DNA of 64,000 bases. Origin: Novosphingobium sp. 28-62-57 (GTDB lineage Bacteria > Pseudomonadota > Alphaproteobacteria > Sphingomonadales > Sphingomonadaceae). This document shows, in pieces, positions 18,640 through 27,888 of the stretch (positions are counted from its first letter, which is position 1; each line of letters begins with the position of its first letter). The stretch covers positions 1-64,000 of the forward strand of contig NCGO01000001.1 in assembly GCA_002256985.1 (NCBI GenBank). The letters are read 5' to 3'. The notes below the pieces were generated by a model, which had not been told where the DNA came from, did no database searches, and saw only the letters and a program-made list of their open reading frames with translations. The position numbers were made by a program, and so were the translations under genes.

Positions 18640-19247
18640 ATACGCGGCCAATCCGCAACGGCTTCACGCCCAACGGCTTTACACTGGTCGAGATGCTGGT
18701 CGCGCTCGCCCTGTTCGCGGTGATCGCGGTCGGCGCGCTGGGACTGCTGCGCTTTTCGGTCGATGCAGAACTCGCCAGCCGGACCAAGACCGATGCGATT
18801 GCGGCCCAGCGCCGGTTCCTGTCAGTCTGGACCGCCGATCTGGCACAGGCCGTGCCGCGCCCCTCGCGCGACCCTTCGGGCACACCGCGCCCGGCGTTTG
18901 AGGCCAATACCGATGGCATGGTGATTCGCTTCACCCGCAGCGGGTGGGACAATCTGGATGGCGCACCGCGCCCCGGCCTGCAAAAGGTTGAGTACCGCAT
19001 CACATCCAGCGCCTTGGTCCGTGCAGGCTACCCCTATCCCGATGGCGCCACGGCCGACCGTGGGGCCGAGGTTCTGCCGCTCTCCGCGCCGCCCACGGTC
19101 CGCTTTCGCAGCAAGGATGGCAACTGGCGCGACCGGTGGGAGCCGCAGCTTTCCACCGAGCTGCCGGTGGCGGTGGAACTGCTGATCCCGCAACGGGGCG
19201 TGCCGCCGTTGCGCATCGTTTCGCTGGTCGGGGCCAATTACCAGTGA
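18636..19247 (+). CDS. gspJ: Type II secretion minor pseudopilin GspJ
   Basis: The 203-residue protein begins MNTRPIRNGFTPNGFTLVEM and carries the prepilin signal FTLVEMLVALALFAVIAVGA. The family segment with QRRFLSVWTADLAQAV and the later VEYRITSSALVRAGYP is visible. ATG 18636 overlaps the gspI stop; its own stop overlaps the GTG start of gspK. Tip-complex partner of GspI and GspK. Confidence 0.9.
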   Translation: MNTRPIRNGFTPNGFTLVEMLVALALFAVIAVGALGLLRFSVDAELASRTKTDAIAAQRRFLSVWTADLAQAVPRPSRDPSGTPRPAFEANTDGMVIRFTRSGWDNLDGAPRPGLQKVEYRITSSALVRAGYPYPDGATADRGAEVLPLSAPPTVRFRSKDGNWRDRWEPQLSTELPVAVELLIPQRGVPPLRIVSLVGANYQ

Positions 19248-20266
19248 ACCGGCCCGCTCAGCCTCACGCCAACCCAAACGAGCGCGGTGCCGCGCTCCTG
19301 TCGGTCCTGCTGCTGGTGGCGGTCATGGCGGTGATTTCGGCGATCATGCTTGATCGCCTGAACTTGGCCACACGCCTTGCTGGCAATGGGCAGGCGATGA
19401 CGCAGGCCCGGCTCTATGCGATCAGTGCCGAAACGCTGGCCATGGCGCGGATCAAGGCGCTGGTTGATCAATCCGATGAGCGCACGGTGGACCGCACCGG
19501 CCTGCTGGGGCGCGAATTTCCGCTGCCACTGCCGCGCGGCACGGTGATGGTGCGGGTGGATGATGCCGGAAACTGCTTCAATCTCAATTCGCTGGTCGAA
19601 CAGGACGCGCAAGGGCGCAGCCGCCTGCGCGTGGCTGGCCTCAATCAGATGCGCGCCCTGATGCGCAGCCTTGCCATCCCCGAAGGCGATGCGGCGATCA
19701 TCAGCGATTCGGCGGCGGACTGGATCGATACCGATAATGCGCCCGCACCCAACGGGGCCGAGGATGACAGCTATCAGGGCCGGCCCATGCCCTATCGCAC
19801 GGCGGGCCGCCTGATTGGCGATGTGAGCGAGATTCGCGCGGTGCGCGGCATGACACCGCAGTTCTATGAACGCCTGCGCCCATGGCTGTGCGCGCTACCG
19901 GTGTCCCAACTTTCCCCCATCAACATCAATACCTTACGCGCCGATCAGGCTCCGCTTTTGGCGATGACCGCGCCCACCGTCATCCCGGTGGACCGCGCAC
20001 GCGCCTTGATCGCTGGCAGGCCCGCGCTGGGCTGGGCCAAAGTGGAAGATGCCTTGCGCGGCTTTGGCGGCGGCGCAGGCGCAGGGACAGGCGGGGAGGG
20101 GGAAGGCAGCCCCGCTGGCCAGTTGCAGGTGCGCAGCCGCTGGTTTTTGCTGACGCAAACCGTCTCGGTCGATTCGGCACTGCTGGAAGAGCAGGCCTTG
20201 ATCGACGTGGGGCTGAACCCGCCGCGCGTGGCGTTCCGCACGTGGGGGGACCGTTTCAGCCGGTGA
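19244..20266 (+). CDS. gspK: Type II secretion minor pseudopilin GspK
   Basis: The largest minor pseudopilin, 340 residues. Seen: ERGAALLSVLLLVAVMAVIS, where the cleavage-site Gly and the hydrophobic helix lack Glu+5 as in other GspK proteins, and the long helical-repeat domain with SAADWIDTDNAPAPNGAEDD (the calcium-site-like acidic segment) and PININTLRAD. GTG 19244 overlaps the gspJ stop (GTGA). A Gly-rich stretch at about 275-290 is probably a flexible loop. A tRNA gene follows. Confidence 0.9.
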   Translation: MNRPAQPHANPNERGAALLSVLLLVAVMAVISAIMLDRLNLATRLAGNGQAMTQARLYAISAETLAMARIKALVDQSDERTVDRTGLLGREFPLPLPRGTVMVRVDDAGNCFNLNSLVEQDAQGRSRLRVAGLNQMRALMRSLAIPEGDAAIISDSAADWIDTDNAPAPNGAEDDSYQGRPMPYRTAGRLIGDVSEIRAVRGMTPQFYERLRPWLCALPVSQLSPININTLRADQAPLLAMTAPTVIPVDRARALIAGRPALGWAKVEDALRGFGGGAGAGTGGEGEGSPAGQLQVRSRWFLLTQTVSVDSALLEEQALIDVGLNPPRVAFRTWGDRFSR

Positions 20267-20357
20267 TTGCCGCAGACCGGCAAAATTTCCGCTTCCCTTT
20301 GCCGCGCCTTTCTGCAAAGGGACCGCCCCGCACAGCGTGTTCTGTGCAGATGATGTG

Positions 20358-20434
20358 GCGACCGTAGCTCAGTTGGTTAGAGCGCCGGTTTGTGGTACCG
20401 GAGGTCGGGGGTTCGAACCCCCTCGGTCGCCCCA
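20358..20434 (+). tRNA. tRNA-His (GTG anticodon)
   Basis: Acceptor stem GCGACCG (20358-20364) pairs with CGGTCGC (20424-20430). The D arm TAGCTCAGTTGGTTAGAGC, the anticodon loop TTGTGGT with anticodon GTG, and the T loop TTCGAAC are all present. The 3' CCA is encoded. The base before the acceptor is G (20357), as required for the extra G-1 of tRNA-His, pairing with C73. Confidence 0.97.
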
Positions 20435-20589
20435 TTCTCCTCCCGAAATTGCTGGACTTGCCCTTCGGGGACATAGCCTTTTGGTGTGGCTTGCCGCCAT
20501 TGCGCTTGCGGCTTTGCGCGCACAGTGGCAGAGCGTTGGCGGACCGGACGCGAACGTTTCCGGGAGAAGGATCAGACTGCCCCGCGCCT

Positions 20590-21318
20590 ATGCACGGTTT
20601 TGCCAATCCCGCCCGTTTCCTGCGCCTTGCCCGCTGGATGATGCCGCTTTTGCTGGTTTCCGGCCTGCTCCTGTCGATGGGCGCGGTCCTGTACGGCGTG
20701 CTCGTCGTCCCGCCCGACCGGCTGATGGGAGAGACGGTCCGCATCATGTTCATCCACGTGCCTGCCGCGTGGCTGGGCATGGCCGGATGGTCCACCATTG
20801 CCATTGCCAGCCTTGTTGAACTGGTCTGGCGGCACCCGCTGGCCGCTATCGCCGGACGGGCCGCAGCGGTGCCCGGCGCGGTCTTTACCGCCATCTGCCT
20901 TGCCACCGGATCAATCTGGGCGCGGCCCACATGGGGCACATGGTGGGTGTGGGACGGCCGGTTGACCAGCTTCCTTGTGCTGCTGTTCCTCTACTTCGGT
21001 TATATCGCGCTGTCGGGCGCTGCCCAGCGTGACATGGCAGGCGGCGGTGGCGGCAATCGCATCACCGCGATCTTCGGCCTTGTTGGCGCAATCAACATTC
21101 CGATCATCAACCGCTCGGTCGTGTGGTGGAACAGCCTGCACCAGCCACCGTCGATCACCGCGGGCAAATCGGCCATCGATGGCACGTTCCTGTGGCCACT
21201 GCTGATTGCGGCAATCGGCTTCAGCCTGATCTTTGGCGGAGTCATCCTCGCGCGCATGCGCACCCTTCTGGCCGATATTCAGGCCGAGGCGCGCTTGCGC
21301 CGGAAAGCCATGGCATAA
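20590..21318 (+). CDS. ccmC: Heme exporter protein CcmC
   Basis: Membrane protein that presents heme to CcmE for cytochrome c maturation (System I). The 242-residue product has six hydrophobic helices and the Trp-rich WGTWWVWDGRLTSFLVLLFL motif with periplasmic His ligands in FIHVPAAW and NSLHQPP. Start ATG 20590 matches the family N-terminus; the frame runs back into the tRNA and is not used. ccmA and ccmB are not adjacent here, so they must lie elsewhere. First gene of a tightly overlapping ccmC-D-E-F-G-H-I operon. Confidence 0.95.
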   Translation: MHGFANPARFLRLARWMMPLLLVSGLLLSMGAVLYGVLVVPPDRLMGETVRIMFIHVPAAWLGMAGWSTIAIASLVELVWRHPLAAIAGRAAAVPGAVFTAICLATGSIWARPTWGTWWVWDGRLTSFLVLLFLYFGYIALSGAAQRDMAGGGGGNRITAIFGLVGAINIPIINRSVVWWNSLHQPPSITAGKSAIDGTFLWPLLIAAIGFSLIFGGVILARMRTLLADIQAEARLRRKAMA

Positions 21319-21325
21319 GCAGACG

Positions 21326-21466
21326 ATGCGTGAAGGTCTTGAGCAATGGGATTATGTCATCGCCGCGCTGTCTGTCGGCGTGATCGGCACACTGCTGCTG
21401 GTCGGCTGGACACTCGCCGCGATGATCCGCGCAGAACGCCGCAGGGATAAGGTCAGGGGCAAATGA
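21326..21466 (+). CDS. ccmD: Heme exporter protein CcmD
   Basis: A 46-residue single-span protein, EQWDYVIAALSVGVIGTLLL then WTLAAMIRAERRRDK, typical of CcmD, which helps release holo-CcmE from CcmC. It lies seven bases after ccmC and overlaps ccmE by four bases (ATGA). Confidence 0.88.
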   Translation: MREGLEQWDYVIAALSVGVIGTLLLVGWTLAAMIRAERRRDKVRGK

Positions 21467-21933
21467 ACACCATGGCATCCGGCGGCGGGATCAAGCCCAA
21501 GCATCAGCGCCTTGTCCTGATCGTCATCGCGCTGGTCGCGCTGGTCGGGGCAGGACTATTGGCGGCCTATGCCCTGTCCAATCAGGCGAGCTATTTCTAC
21601 GTTCCTGCCGATCTGGTAAAAGACCCGCCCGAACAGGGCCGCGCCATCCGCCTTGGCGGCATGGTTGAGAAAGGCTCGCTCAAGACGCGGGCCGATGGCA
21701 TCACCATCGATTTCGTGGTCAGCGATGGCAAAGCGCGCGTGCCCGTGCGCTTCACCGGCATCACGCCCGACCTGTTCGTCGAAGCATCCGGCGTCGTTGC
21801 CGAAGGACGCATGGAGGGACAAACCTTCGTGGCCGACAACCTTCTGGCCAAGCATGATGAAAACTATGTGCCGCGCCAGATGGGCGACATGACACCGGAA
21901 CAGGCCAAGCAAGTGGTGGCGCAAACGCAATGA
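21463..21933 (+). CDS. ccmE: Cytochrome c-type biogenesis protein CcmE (heme chaperone)
   Basis: Periplasmic heme chaperone anchored by an N-terminal helix (about 17-41). The 156-residue product has the OB-fold strands IRLGGMVEKGSLKTRADG and the heme-attachment motif LLAKHDENYVPR, with the covalent His in HDENY. Overlaps ccmD and ccmF. Confidence 0.96.
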   Translation: MNTMASGGGIKPKHQRLVLIVIALVALVGAGLLAAYALSNQASYFYVPADLVKDPPEQGRAIRLGGMVEKGSLKTRADGITIDFVVSDGKARVPVRFTGITPDLFVEASGVVAEGRMEGQTFVADNLLAKHDENYVPRQMGDMTPEQAKQVVAQTQ

Positions 21934-23885
21934 TCGCCGAAATCGGCCTTGCCGTCCTGTGGATGGCCGCAGCCCTTGCCGTGCTGCAATTGTTTGCCGG
22001 TTTTTCTGCCCTGCGTCCCAGTGGCCAAGTGCTGGTCGGCGTCGTCCGCCCGCTGGCGGTCATTCAGGGCCTGCTGGTGGGCATCTCGTTCCTGTGCCTG
22101 ATCTCGCTGTTTCTGGAAACCGACCTGTCGGTAAAGCTGGTCGCGGCCAACAGCCATTCGATGAAGCCGTTCATCTTCAAGCTGGCGGGCACCTGGGGCA
22201 ACCACGAAGGCTCGATGCTGCTGTGGATCACCGTCATGGCCATATCCGGCGGCGTTGTCGCGCTGGTGGAAAAGCGCCTGCGTGAAGATACGCTGATCGC
22301 CACGCTGGCTGGGCAAGCCTTTGTCAGCCTTGGCTTCTACGCGTTCCTGCTGCTGTCGTCGAACCCGTTTGAGCGTTTGCCTGAACCGGCACCAGAAGGC
22401 CAAGGCCTCAATCCGCTGCTGCAGGACGTTGGCCTCGCCTTCCACCCGCCCACGCTCTATGTCGGTTATGTCGGCCTGTCGGTCGCCTTCAGCTTCGCCA
22501 TCGGTGCGCTGATCACGCGCGATGTCGGCCCCGCCTTTGCCCGCGCGATGCGGCCATGGGTGCTGGGCGCGTGGATTTTCCTGACGATCGGCATCACCGC
22601 CGGGTCCTATTGGGCCTATTATACGCTCGGCTGGGGTGGCTGGTGGTTCTGGGACCCGGTCGAGAACGCCTCGCTGATGCCGTGGCTTGCGGCCACCGCG
22701 CTGCTGCATTCGTCCTCCGTGCTGGCCAGCCGCAACGCCTTGCGTGCATGGACGGTGATGCTGGGTGTGATCGCGTTTTCGATGTCGATGGTCGGCACAT
22801 TCCTCGTCCGCTCGGGCATCCTCACCTCGGTTCACGCTTTTGCCGTGGATCCTGAGCGCGGCTCGTTCATTCTGGCGCTGCTCGCCATCTATATCGGCGG
22901 CGCGCTGGCGCTGTTCGGCATCCGCGCCTCCACAGTGACTGAGGGGGAGCGGTTCAGCCTGTTCAGTCGCGAGGCCAGCCTCGTGTTCAACAACGTGATG
23001 CTTTGCGGCATTCTGGGCATTGTGCTGCTTGGCACGCTGTACCCGCTGATGACTGAGGCGTTTGACGCCAAAGTCTCGGTCGGCCCGCCCTATTTCAACC
23101 CGGTTTCGGCGATCTTCGCGATACCGATGATGCTGATGATGGGCGTCGGGCCGCTGCTGCGCTGGCGCAAGGACAAGCCTTCGCGGATTACCGCCACGGT
23201 GGCGATCCCGGCGCTGGTCGTGGCACTGGTGCTGCTGGGCGTCGTGCTGATGTTCCCATCGATCCGCATTCTGCCCATGCTCGGCTTGGCAGTGGGCATC
23301 GGCCTAGCGGTGGGCAGTTGGTTGCCGCTCAAGGGCCGCAACTTGCGCCGCACGCCGCTGGCCGTTTGGGGGATGGTTCTGGCCCATTGCGGCCTTGGTG
23401 TTGCCCTGTTCGGTGCCGCCAGCGAAAGCGCGTTTTCGATTGAACGCCTTGCCGCCATGACCGTGGGCGATACGCAACAGGTCGGCCCGATCACGGTGAA
23501 GCTTGAAGGCATGGGGCCGATTGCTGGGCCGAACTGGACCGCGATTGAGGCCACGATCAGTGCGTCCTACAACGGCGGCACTCCGGTCATGCTCCGCCCG
23601 CAGGCGCGCACTTTCACCTCGCCCCCCGGTGAGCGCACCGAATCCGCGCTGCACACGCGCTGGAACGGTCAGCTTTACGCCGTGCTGGGCAACGAGGGTG
23701 ATGATGGCCGCTGGCAGATGCGCTTCTGGTGGAAGCCGTTCGTGCCGCTGATCTGGCTGGGCGGGTTACTGGTGGCCTTTGGCGGCCTTGTCGCGCTGCT
23801 CGGCCGTGTGGCACAGGACGTGAAGCGCGTGCGCGCGACGGACAAGATCGCCTTCCGCAAGGCACAGCAGGACATGCTGAAATGA
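21930..23885 (+). CDS. ccmF: Heme lyase CcmF
   Basis: Core of the System I heme lyase that attaches heme to apocytochrome c. The 651-residue product has about fifteen hydrophobic helices, the tryptophan-rich GWGGWWFWDPVENASLMPW, periplasmic His residues in GNHEGSMLLW and DVGLAFHPPTLYVGYVG, and LVRSGILTSVHAFAVDP. Full length compared with family. Start and stop overlap ccmE and ccmG by ATGA junctions. Confidence 0.96.
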   Translation: MIAEIGLAVLWMAAALAVLQLFAGFSALRPSGQVLVGVVRPLAVIQGLLVGISFLCLISLFLETDLSVKLVAANSHSMKPFIFKLAGTWGNHEGSMLLWITVMAISGGVVALVEKRLREDTLIATLAGQAFVSLGFYAFLLLSSNPFERLPEPAPEGQGLNPLLQDVGLAFHPPTLYVGYVGLSVAFSFAIGALITRDVGPAFARAMRPWVLGAWIFLTIGITAGSYWAYYTLGWGGWWFWDPVENASLMPWLAATALLHSSSVLASRNALRAWTVMLGVIAFSMSMVGTFLVRSGILTSVHAFAVDPERGSFILALLAIYIGGALALFGIRASTVTEGERFSLFSREASLVFNNVMLCGILGIVLLGTLYPLMTEAFDAKVSVGPPYFNPVSAIFAIPMMLMMGVGPLLRWRKDKPSRITATVAIPALVVALVLLGVVLMFPSIRILPMLGLAVGIGLAVGSWLPLKGRNLRRTPLAVWGMVLAHCGLGVALFGAASESAFSIERLAAMTVGDTQQVGPITVKLEGMGPIAGPNWTAIEATISASYNGGTPVMLRPQARTFTSPPGERTESALHTRWNGQLYAVLGNEGDDGRWQMRFWWKPFVPLIWLGGLLVAFGGLVALLGRVAQDVKRVRATDKIAFRKAQQDMLK

Positions 23886-24433
23886 GCGAGGAAGCCCCCA
23901 AACGCTCCAGTCTGGCCATCTGGCTCCCGCTCGCGCTGTTCGGGGCGTTTTTCGTGCTGGTCATCTGGGGGCTCTATCGCCCGGCGGACCGCGACGTGGT
24001 CAGCGCCTTTGTCGGCAAGCCGCTCCCGCAGTTCAATCTGCCCGCCGCCACGGCTGACCGCCCTGGCCTGTCCACCGCGCAAATGACCACCGGCAAGCCG
24101 CGCCTGCTCAATGTCTTTGCCAGCTGGTGCGTGCCCTGCGCGGTAGAGGCCCCGCAGCTTGAAGCCTTGCGCCAGCAGGGTGTGGAAATTGATGGTGTGG
24201 CCATTCGTGATCGGCCCGAAGACCTGAACCGCTTCCTCGCCAACTATGGCAACCCCTTCGCCCGCATCGGCAAGGATGATTTGTCCGAGGTGCAGGTCGG
24301 CATTGGTTCATCGGGCGTGCCGGAAACTTTCGTGATCGATGGCAAAGGCGTGATCCGCCATCAGCACATCGGCGAAATCCGCCCCGAAGACGTGCCGCTG
24401 ATCCTGCAGAAGCTGAAGGAGGCGCAATCATGA
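23882..24433 (+). CDS. ccmG: Thiol:disulfide interchange protein CcmG/DsbE
   Basis: Membrane-anchored periplasmic thioredoxin that reduces apocytochrome c cysteines. The 183-residue product has one N-terminal helix (about 12-34), the active site FASWCVPCAVEAP, and the GVPETFVIDGKGVIRHQHIG strand with the cis-Pro region. Start ATG 23882 overlaps the ccmF stop; its stop overlaps the annotated ccmH start. Confidence 0.95.
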   Translation: MSEEAPKRSSLAIWLPLALFGAFFVLVIWGLYRPADRDVVSAFVGKPLPQFNLPAATADRPGLSTAQMTTGKPRLLNVFASWCVPCAVEAPQLEALRQQGVEIDGVAIRDRPEDLNRFLANYGNPFARIGKDDLSEVQVGIGSSGVPETFVIDGKGVIRHQHIGEIRPEDVPLILQKLKEAQS

Positions 24434-24969
24434 TGCGCCAACCCATCCAACAACGATTTCGTCATTCCCGCCCCCCTCGTCATTCCCGCGAAGGCGGGAA
24501 TCCAGCGCGCAACCGTTGGACCTGGATTCCCGCCTTCGCGGGAATGACGAAGTGCGTGTGGCTGGCCATCGCCATTCTCTTCGCCGCCCCACTGGCAGCG
24601 CAAGACCAGATGCCGCCCGCGCCCTTGGCCTACAAGCAGCTTGATGACCCGGCGCTAGAAGCCAAGGCCCAAGGCCTGATGGAAACCCTGCGCTGCCTGA
24701 AATGTCAGAGCCAGTCGATTGCCGATAGCGATGCGCCAATGGCTGGCGACATGCGCCACCAAGTCCGAACCCGCATCGCCGCCGGGGAAGAGCCGGAGGC
24801 GATCCGTAGCTGGCTGGTGGAGCGTTATGGCGATTACGTCAGCTATGCCCCGCAGAACAAACCGATCATGTGGCCGCTTTTCGCCGCGCCGCTGGTGTTC
24901 CTGCTGATGGCCGTGCTGCTGCTGCGCGGGCGTTTCCGGCGCGTGAAGGCCAAGGAAGATAGCGTATGA
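24430..24969 (+). CDS. ccmH: Cytochrome c maturation protein CcmH with palindromic-repeat N-terminal extension
   Basis: Reduces apocytochrome thiols through LRCLKCQSQ and anchors CcmI. The 179-residue frame starts at ATG 24430, overlapping ccmG by ATGA. Residues 10-40, including HSREGGNP and WIPAFAGMT, are translated from a 27-bp-arm palindromic repeat (24478-24549), after which the signal peptide KCVWLAIAILFAAPLAAQ begins. So the repeat is inserted between the coupled start codon and the signal peptide, in frame. The repeat also offers an internal ATG at 24544 (MTKCVWLA), which would give a normal signal peptide; which start is used is unknown. The mature domain and C-terminal anchor are intact. 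Confidence 0.92.
   Translation: MMRQPIQQRFRHSRPPRHSREGGNPARNRWTWIPAFAGMTKCVWLAIAILFAAPLAAQDQMPPAPLAYKQLDDPALEAKAQGLMETLRCLKCQSQSIADSDAPMAGDMRHQVRTRIAAGEEPEAIRSWLVERYGDYVSYAPQNKPIMWPLFAAPLVFLLMAVLLLRGRFRRVKAKEDSV
24478..24549. repeat. Palindromic repeat inside ccmH (CGTCATTCCCGCGAAGGCGG family)
   Basis: Left arm at 24478-24504 (begins CGTCATTCCCGCGAAGGCGG) and right arm at 24523-24549 (ends CGCGGGAATGACG) are perfect inverted repeats of 27 bases around an 18-base centre. A partial extra copy of the arm start, TCGTCATTCCCGC, lies just upstream at about 24459-24471. The whole unit is translated in frame. Confidence 0.92.
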
Positions 24970-25664
24970 CCTGGGCCTTCGTCCTGCTGATCGCTGCCGC
25001 CGCCTTTGGCATCATGGCTTTCGTGTTGAAAATGCCGCGCGCCGGGTGGGAATTGACCGGCGCTGCGCTGCTGGTCGGGATTGCGGGCTATGCGATGCAA
25101 GGCGCGCCCTCGCTGCCCGGCGCGCCCAAGGCCCCGGTTGAAAACAAGCGCGCCGCCGATGAAGCCCTGCTCAAACAGCGGCAGCAGATGGGCGATGGCT
25201 TTGCCAAAGGGCAAAGCTGGATGATTCTCGCCGATGGCCTTGCACGGCAGGGTCAATTCGGCGCAGCTGCCGAAGTCTTGCGCAAAGGTACCCAGCAGTT
25301 CCCGCAGGATGCAGACATGTGGGTCTCGCTCGGCAATGCGCTGGTCGGCCATAGCGATGGTGCGATTACGCCCGCCGCGCAGTTTGCGTTCCAGCGGGCC
25401 GCCAACATCGATCCCGCCCACCCCGGACCGCCGTTCTTCATGGGTCTGGCGCTGGCGCAGTCCGGCCGTTTGCCCGAGGCGCGCGCGATGTGGGCCGAAC
25501 TGCTGGCGCGGTCCCCTGCCGATGCACCATATCGGGCCGATCTGGTCGCCCGGTTGCAGCGGATCGATGCGATCACGGCCATGTCTGCTGGCGCTGAAAC
25601 GGCAGGAGCGCCCGTCGAAGCAACGTCCCAAGCGCCTGATTCTGCGGCCGCAGCCGCTGAATAA
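24966..25664 (+). CDS. ccmI: Cytochrome c maturation protein CcmI (TPR)
   Basis: Chaperone that delivers apocytochrome c to the heme lyase. The 232-residue protein has two N-terminal hydrophobic segments (about 2-20 and 26-44) and tetratricopeptide-like repeats (AAEVLRKGTQQFPQDADMWV; AFQRAANIDPAHPGPPFFMG). The C-terminus is Ala/Pro-rich. It overlaps ccmH by ATGA and ends the ccm operon. It is shorter than fused CcmHI proteins. Confidence 0.85.
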   Translation: MTWAFVLLIAAAAFGIMAFVLKMPRAGWELTGAALLVGIAGYAMQGAPSLPGAPKAPVENKRAADEALLKQRQQMGDGFAKGQSWMILADGLARQGQFGAAAEVLRKGTQQFPQDADMWVSLGNALVGHSDGAITPAAQFAFQRAANIDPAHPGPPFFMGLALAQSGRLPEARAMWAELLARSPADAPYRADLVARLQRIDAITAMSAGAETAGAPVEATSQAPDSAAAAAE

Positions 25665-25830
25665 TCCCCGGAAAGGCCGCTTTTCCAAGGCGCAGGACAT
25701 CGCCTTTTTCGGCTCGTCCTGTTGCCGGTTCCACCCCATTGCAGGGGGCATGAGCCGGTGCTAAAGCGCCGCGCCATTCCACCGTTTCCGAGGAATGGCA
25801 CAGGGCTGAAAAGCCGGGGGCACGGTCGTC

Positions 25831-27771
25831 ATGAGTAATGCCGAAACCACTGCAGAAAACCCCGGCGTAGTCGCGCCCGGCGCAGGCGTGGCCCACGCCA
25901 GCGCTGGCCATGGCCACACGCAAGGCCCGCTGCTGAAGCTGGCCGTGGGCGCCATCGGCGTCGTGTTTGGCGATATCGGCACCAGCCCGCTCTACGCCTT
26001 GCGCGATACGTTCGCCGGGCACCATCCGCTGCCGCTCGATCTGCTGCACATCTATGGCATCATCAGCCTGATGTTCTGGTCGATGATGATCATCGTGACG
26101 TTCAAATACGTGACGGTCATCATGCGCGCCGACAACAAAGGTGAGGGCGGCAGCCTCGCGCTGCTGGCGCTGATCAATCAGCACACCGATGGCAAGCGCT
26201 GGGGCAAGGGCATCATCCTGCTCGGCGTCTTCGCCACCGCGCTGTTCTATGGCGATTCGATGATCACGCCGGCGGTGTCGGTGATGGGCGCGATTGAGGG
26301 TGTGGCGGTCTATCGCCCCTCGATGCAGGGCCTGATCGTGCCGCTGGTGGTAACCATCCTGATCGGCCTGTTCTTTATCCAAAGCAGGGGCACGGCCAAA
26401 GTTGCCGCGTTCTTCGGCCCGATCATGCTGCTTTATTTCGCCACGATCTCGGTGCTGGGCGCCCTGAGCATTGCCGAGTACCCGCAAGTCATCGCCGCGC
26501 TCAGCCCGCACTACGCGGTCAAGATGTTCGCGATGGACCCATTTCGCGGCTTCCTTGCCATGGGCGCGGCCGTGCTGGCCGTGACCGGGGCAGAGGCGCT
26601 CTATGCCGATATGGGCCACTTCGGGCGCAAGCCGATCCGTATGTCGTGGCTGGTCTTCGTGCTGCCCGCACTGGTGCTGAACTATCTGGGGCAAGCCTCG
26701 CTGCTGATCCGCAATCCGGCAGCGCTGGAAAGCCCGTTCTATTTCCTTGCGCCCGAATGGTTTCAGTGGCCGCTGCTGTTCATTGCTTCGGCCGCAGCCG
26801 TCATCGCCTCGCAAGCGGTAATCTCGGGCGCGTTCTCGGTCACGCAGCAGGCGATCCAGCTTGGCTTCATCCCGCGCATGACGATCAAGCACACATCGAC
26901 CGCCGCGGGCCAGATCTACATCCCGGTGATCAACTGGGCGCTGATGATCGCGGTGATCCTGCTGGTGCTGATGTTCCAGCGCTCGTCGAACCTGACCGCC
27001 GCCTATGGCATCGCGGTGACCGGGGCGATGCTGATCGACAATTTCCTGCTGGCGGTGGTGCTGTTCAAGCTGTGGCAGTGGAAAATGCCCGCAGCCATTG
27101 CCATGCTGGCACTGTTCTTCACCATTGACGCGGCCTACCTTGGCGCGAACCTGACCAAGATCCCCGATGGCGGCTATGTGCCGCTGGTGATGGGCGTGGC
27201 CATTTTCACGCTGCTCACCACGTGGTCGCGCGGGCGTGCGCTGATGCGGGCCAACATGGCCGAAGGCACCATCCCGCTTGAGGTCTTCACCAAGTCTGCC
27301 CATTCCAGCGCCGCGCGCGTTTCTGGCACCGCCATTTTCATGGCATCAACCGCCGCTGGCGTCCCTTCGGCGCTGCTGCACAATATCAAGCACAACAAGG
27401 TCCTGCACGAACGTGTCGTGATCCTGACCGTGTCGATCGAAGACGTCCCCTTCGTCGAGGAAGCGGAACGCTTCTCGGTCAAGGACTTCGGCAATGGCTT
27501 CTACCGCCTGACCATGCGCTTTGGCTTCCTTGAGGAAACCGATGTGCCCGCCGCGCTCAAGAAGGTCAGCATGTGTGGCGAACCGTTCAACATGATGAAG
27601 ACCAGCTTCTTCCTGTCACGCCAGACGCTGATCGCATCGGACAAGCCGGGCATGGCCCTGTGGCGCGAAAAGCTATTTGCATGGATGCTGCGCAATGCTG
27701 CCAGCGCCATGGAATTCTTCCGCTTGCCCACCAACCGCGTGGTCGAACTCGGCAGCCAGCTGAAGATCTGA
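25831..27771 (+). CDS. kup: KUP-type potassium uptake transporter
   Basis: Low-affinity proton-coupled K+ importer. The 646-residue product has twelve hydrophobic helices and the family motifs [19 protein letters not shown]-type start, [34 protein letters not shown] and [14 protein letters not shown], then a cytoplasmic C-terminal domain ending [18 protein letters not shown]. Start ATG 25831. It is separated from ccmI by 166 bases without other features and is probably monocistronic. Confidence 0.95.
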   Translation: MSNAETTAENPGVVAPGAGVAHASAGHGHTQGPLLKLAVGAIGVVFGDIGTSPLYALRDTFAGHHPLPLDLLHIYGIISLMFWSMMIIVTFKYVTVIMRADNKGEGGSLALLALINQHTDGKRWGKGIILLGVFATALFYGDSMITPAVSVMGAIEGVAVYRPSMQGLIVPLVVTILIGLFFIQSRGTAKVAAFFGPIMLLYFATISVLGALSIAEYPQVIAALSPHYAVKMFAMDPFRGFLAMGAAVLAVTGAEALYADMGHFGRKPIRMSWLVFVLPALVLNYLGQASLLIRNPAALESPFYFLAPEWFQWPLLFIASAAAVIASQAVISGAFSVTQQAIQLGFIPRMTIKHTSTAAGQIYIPVINWALMIAVILLVLMFQRSSNLTAAYGIAVTGAMLIDNFLLAVVLFKLWQWKMPAAIAMLALFFTIDAAYLGANLTKIPDGGYVPLVMGVAIFTLLTTWSRGRALMRANMAEGTIPLEVFTKSAHSSAARVSGTAIFMASTAAGVPSALLHNIKHNKVLHERVVILTVSIEDVPFVEEAERFSVKDFGNGFYRLTMRFGFLEETDVPAALKKVSMCGEPFNMMKTSFFLSRQTLIASDKPGMALWREKLFAWMLRNAASAMEFFRLPTNRVVELGSQLKI

Positions 27772-27888
27772 ACCCTCCCGGCTGCTGAGGGCCAAGTCGG
27801 GCGCGCCTGCATCTGCACGGCACAGGCTTGGAATGGCTGGAAAATCGGGTAGTCTGCAAGGCTGACTGGCCGCAAAAGGCGCAACGCA

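Noticed and set aside
25573-27303. Minus-strand frame of 576 codons opposite kup
   Set aside because: His/Arg/Gln-rich antisense of a certain transporter gene.
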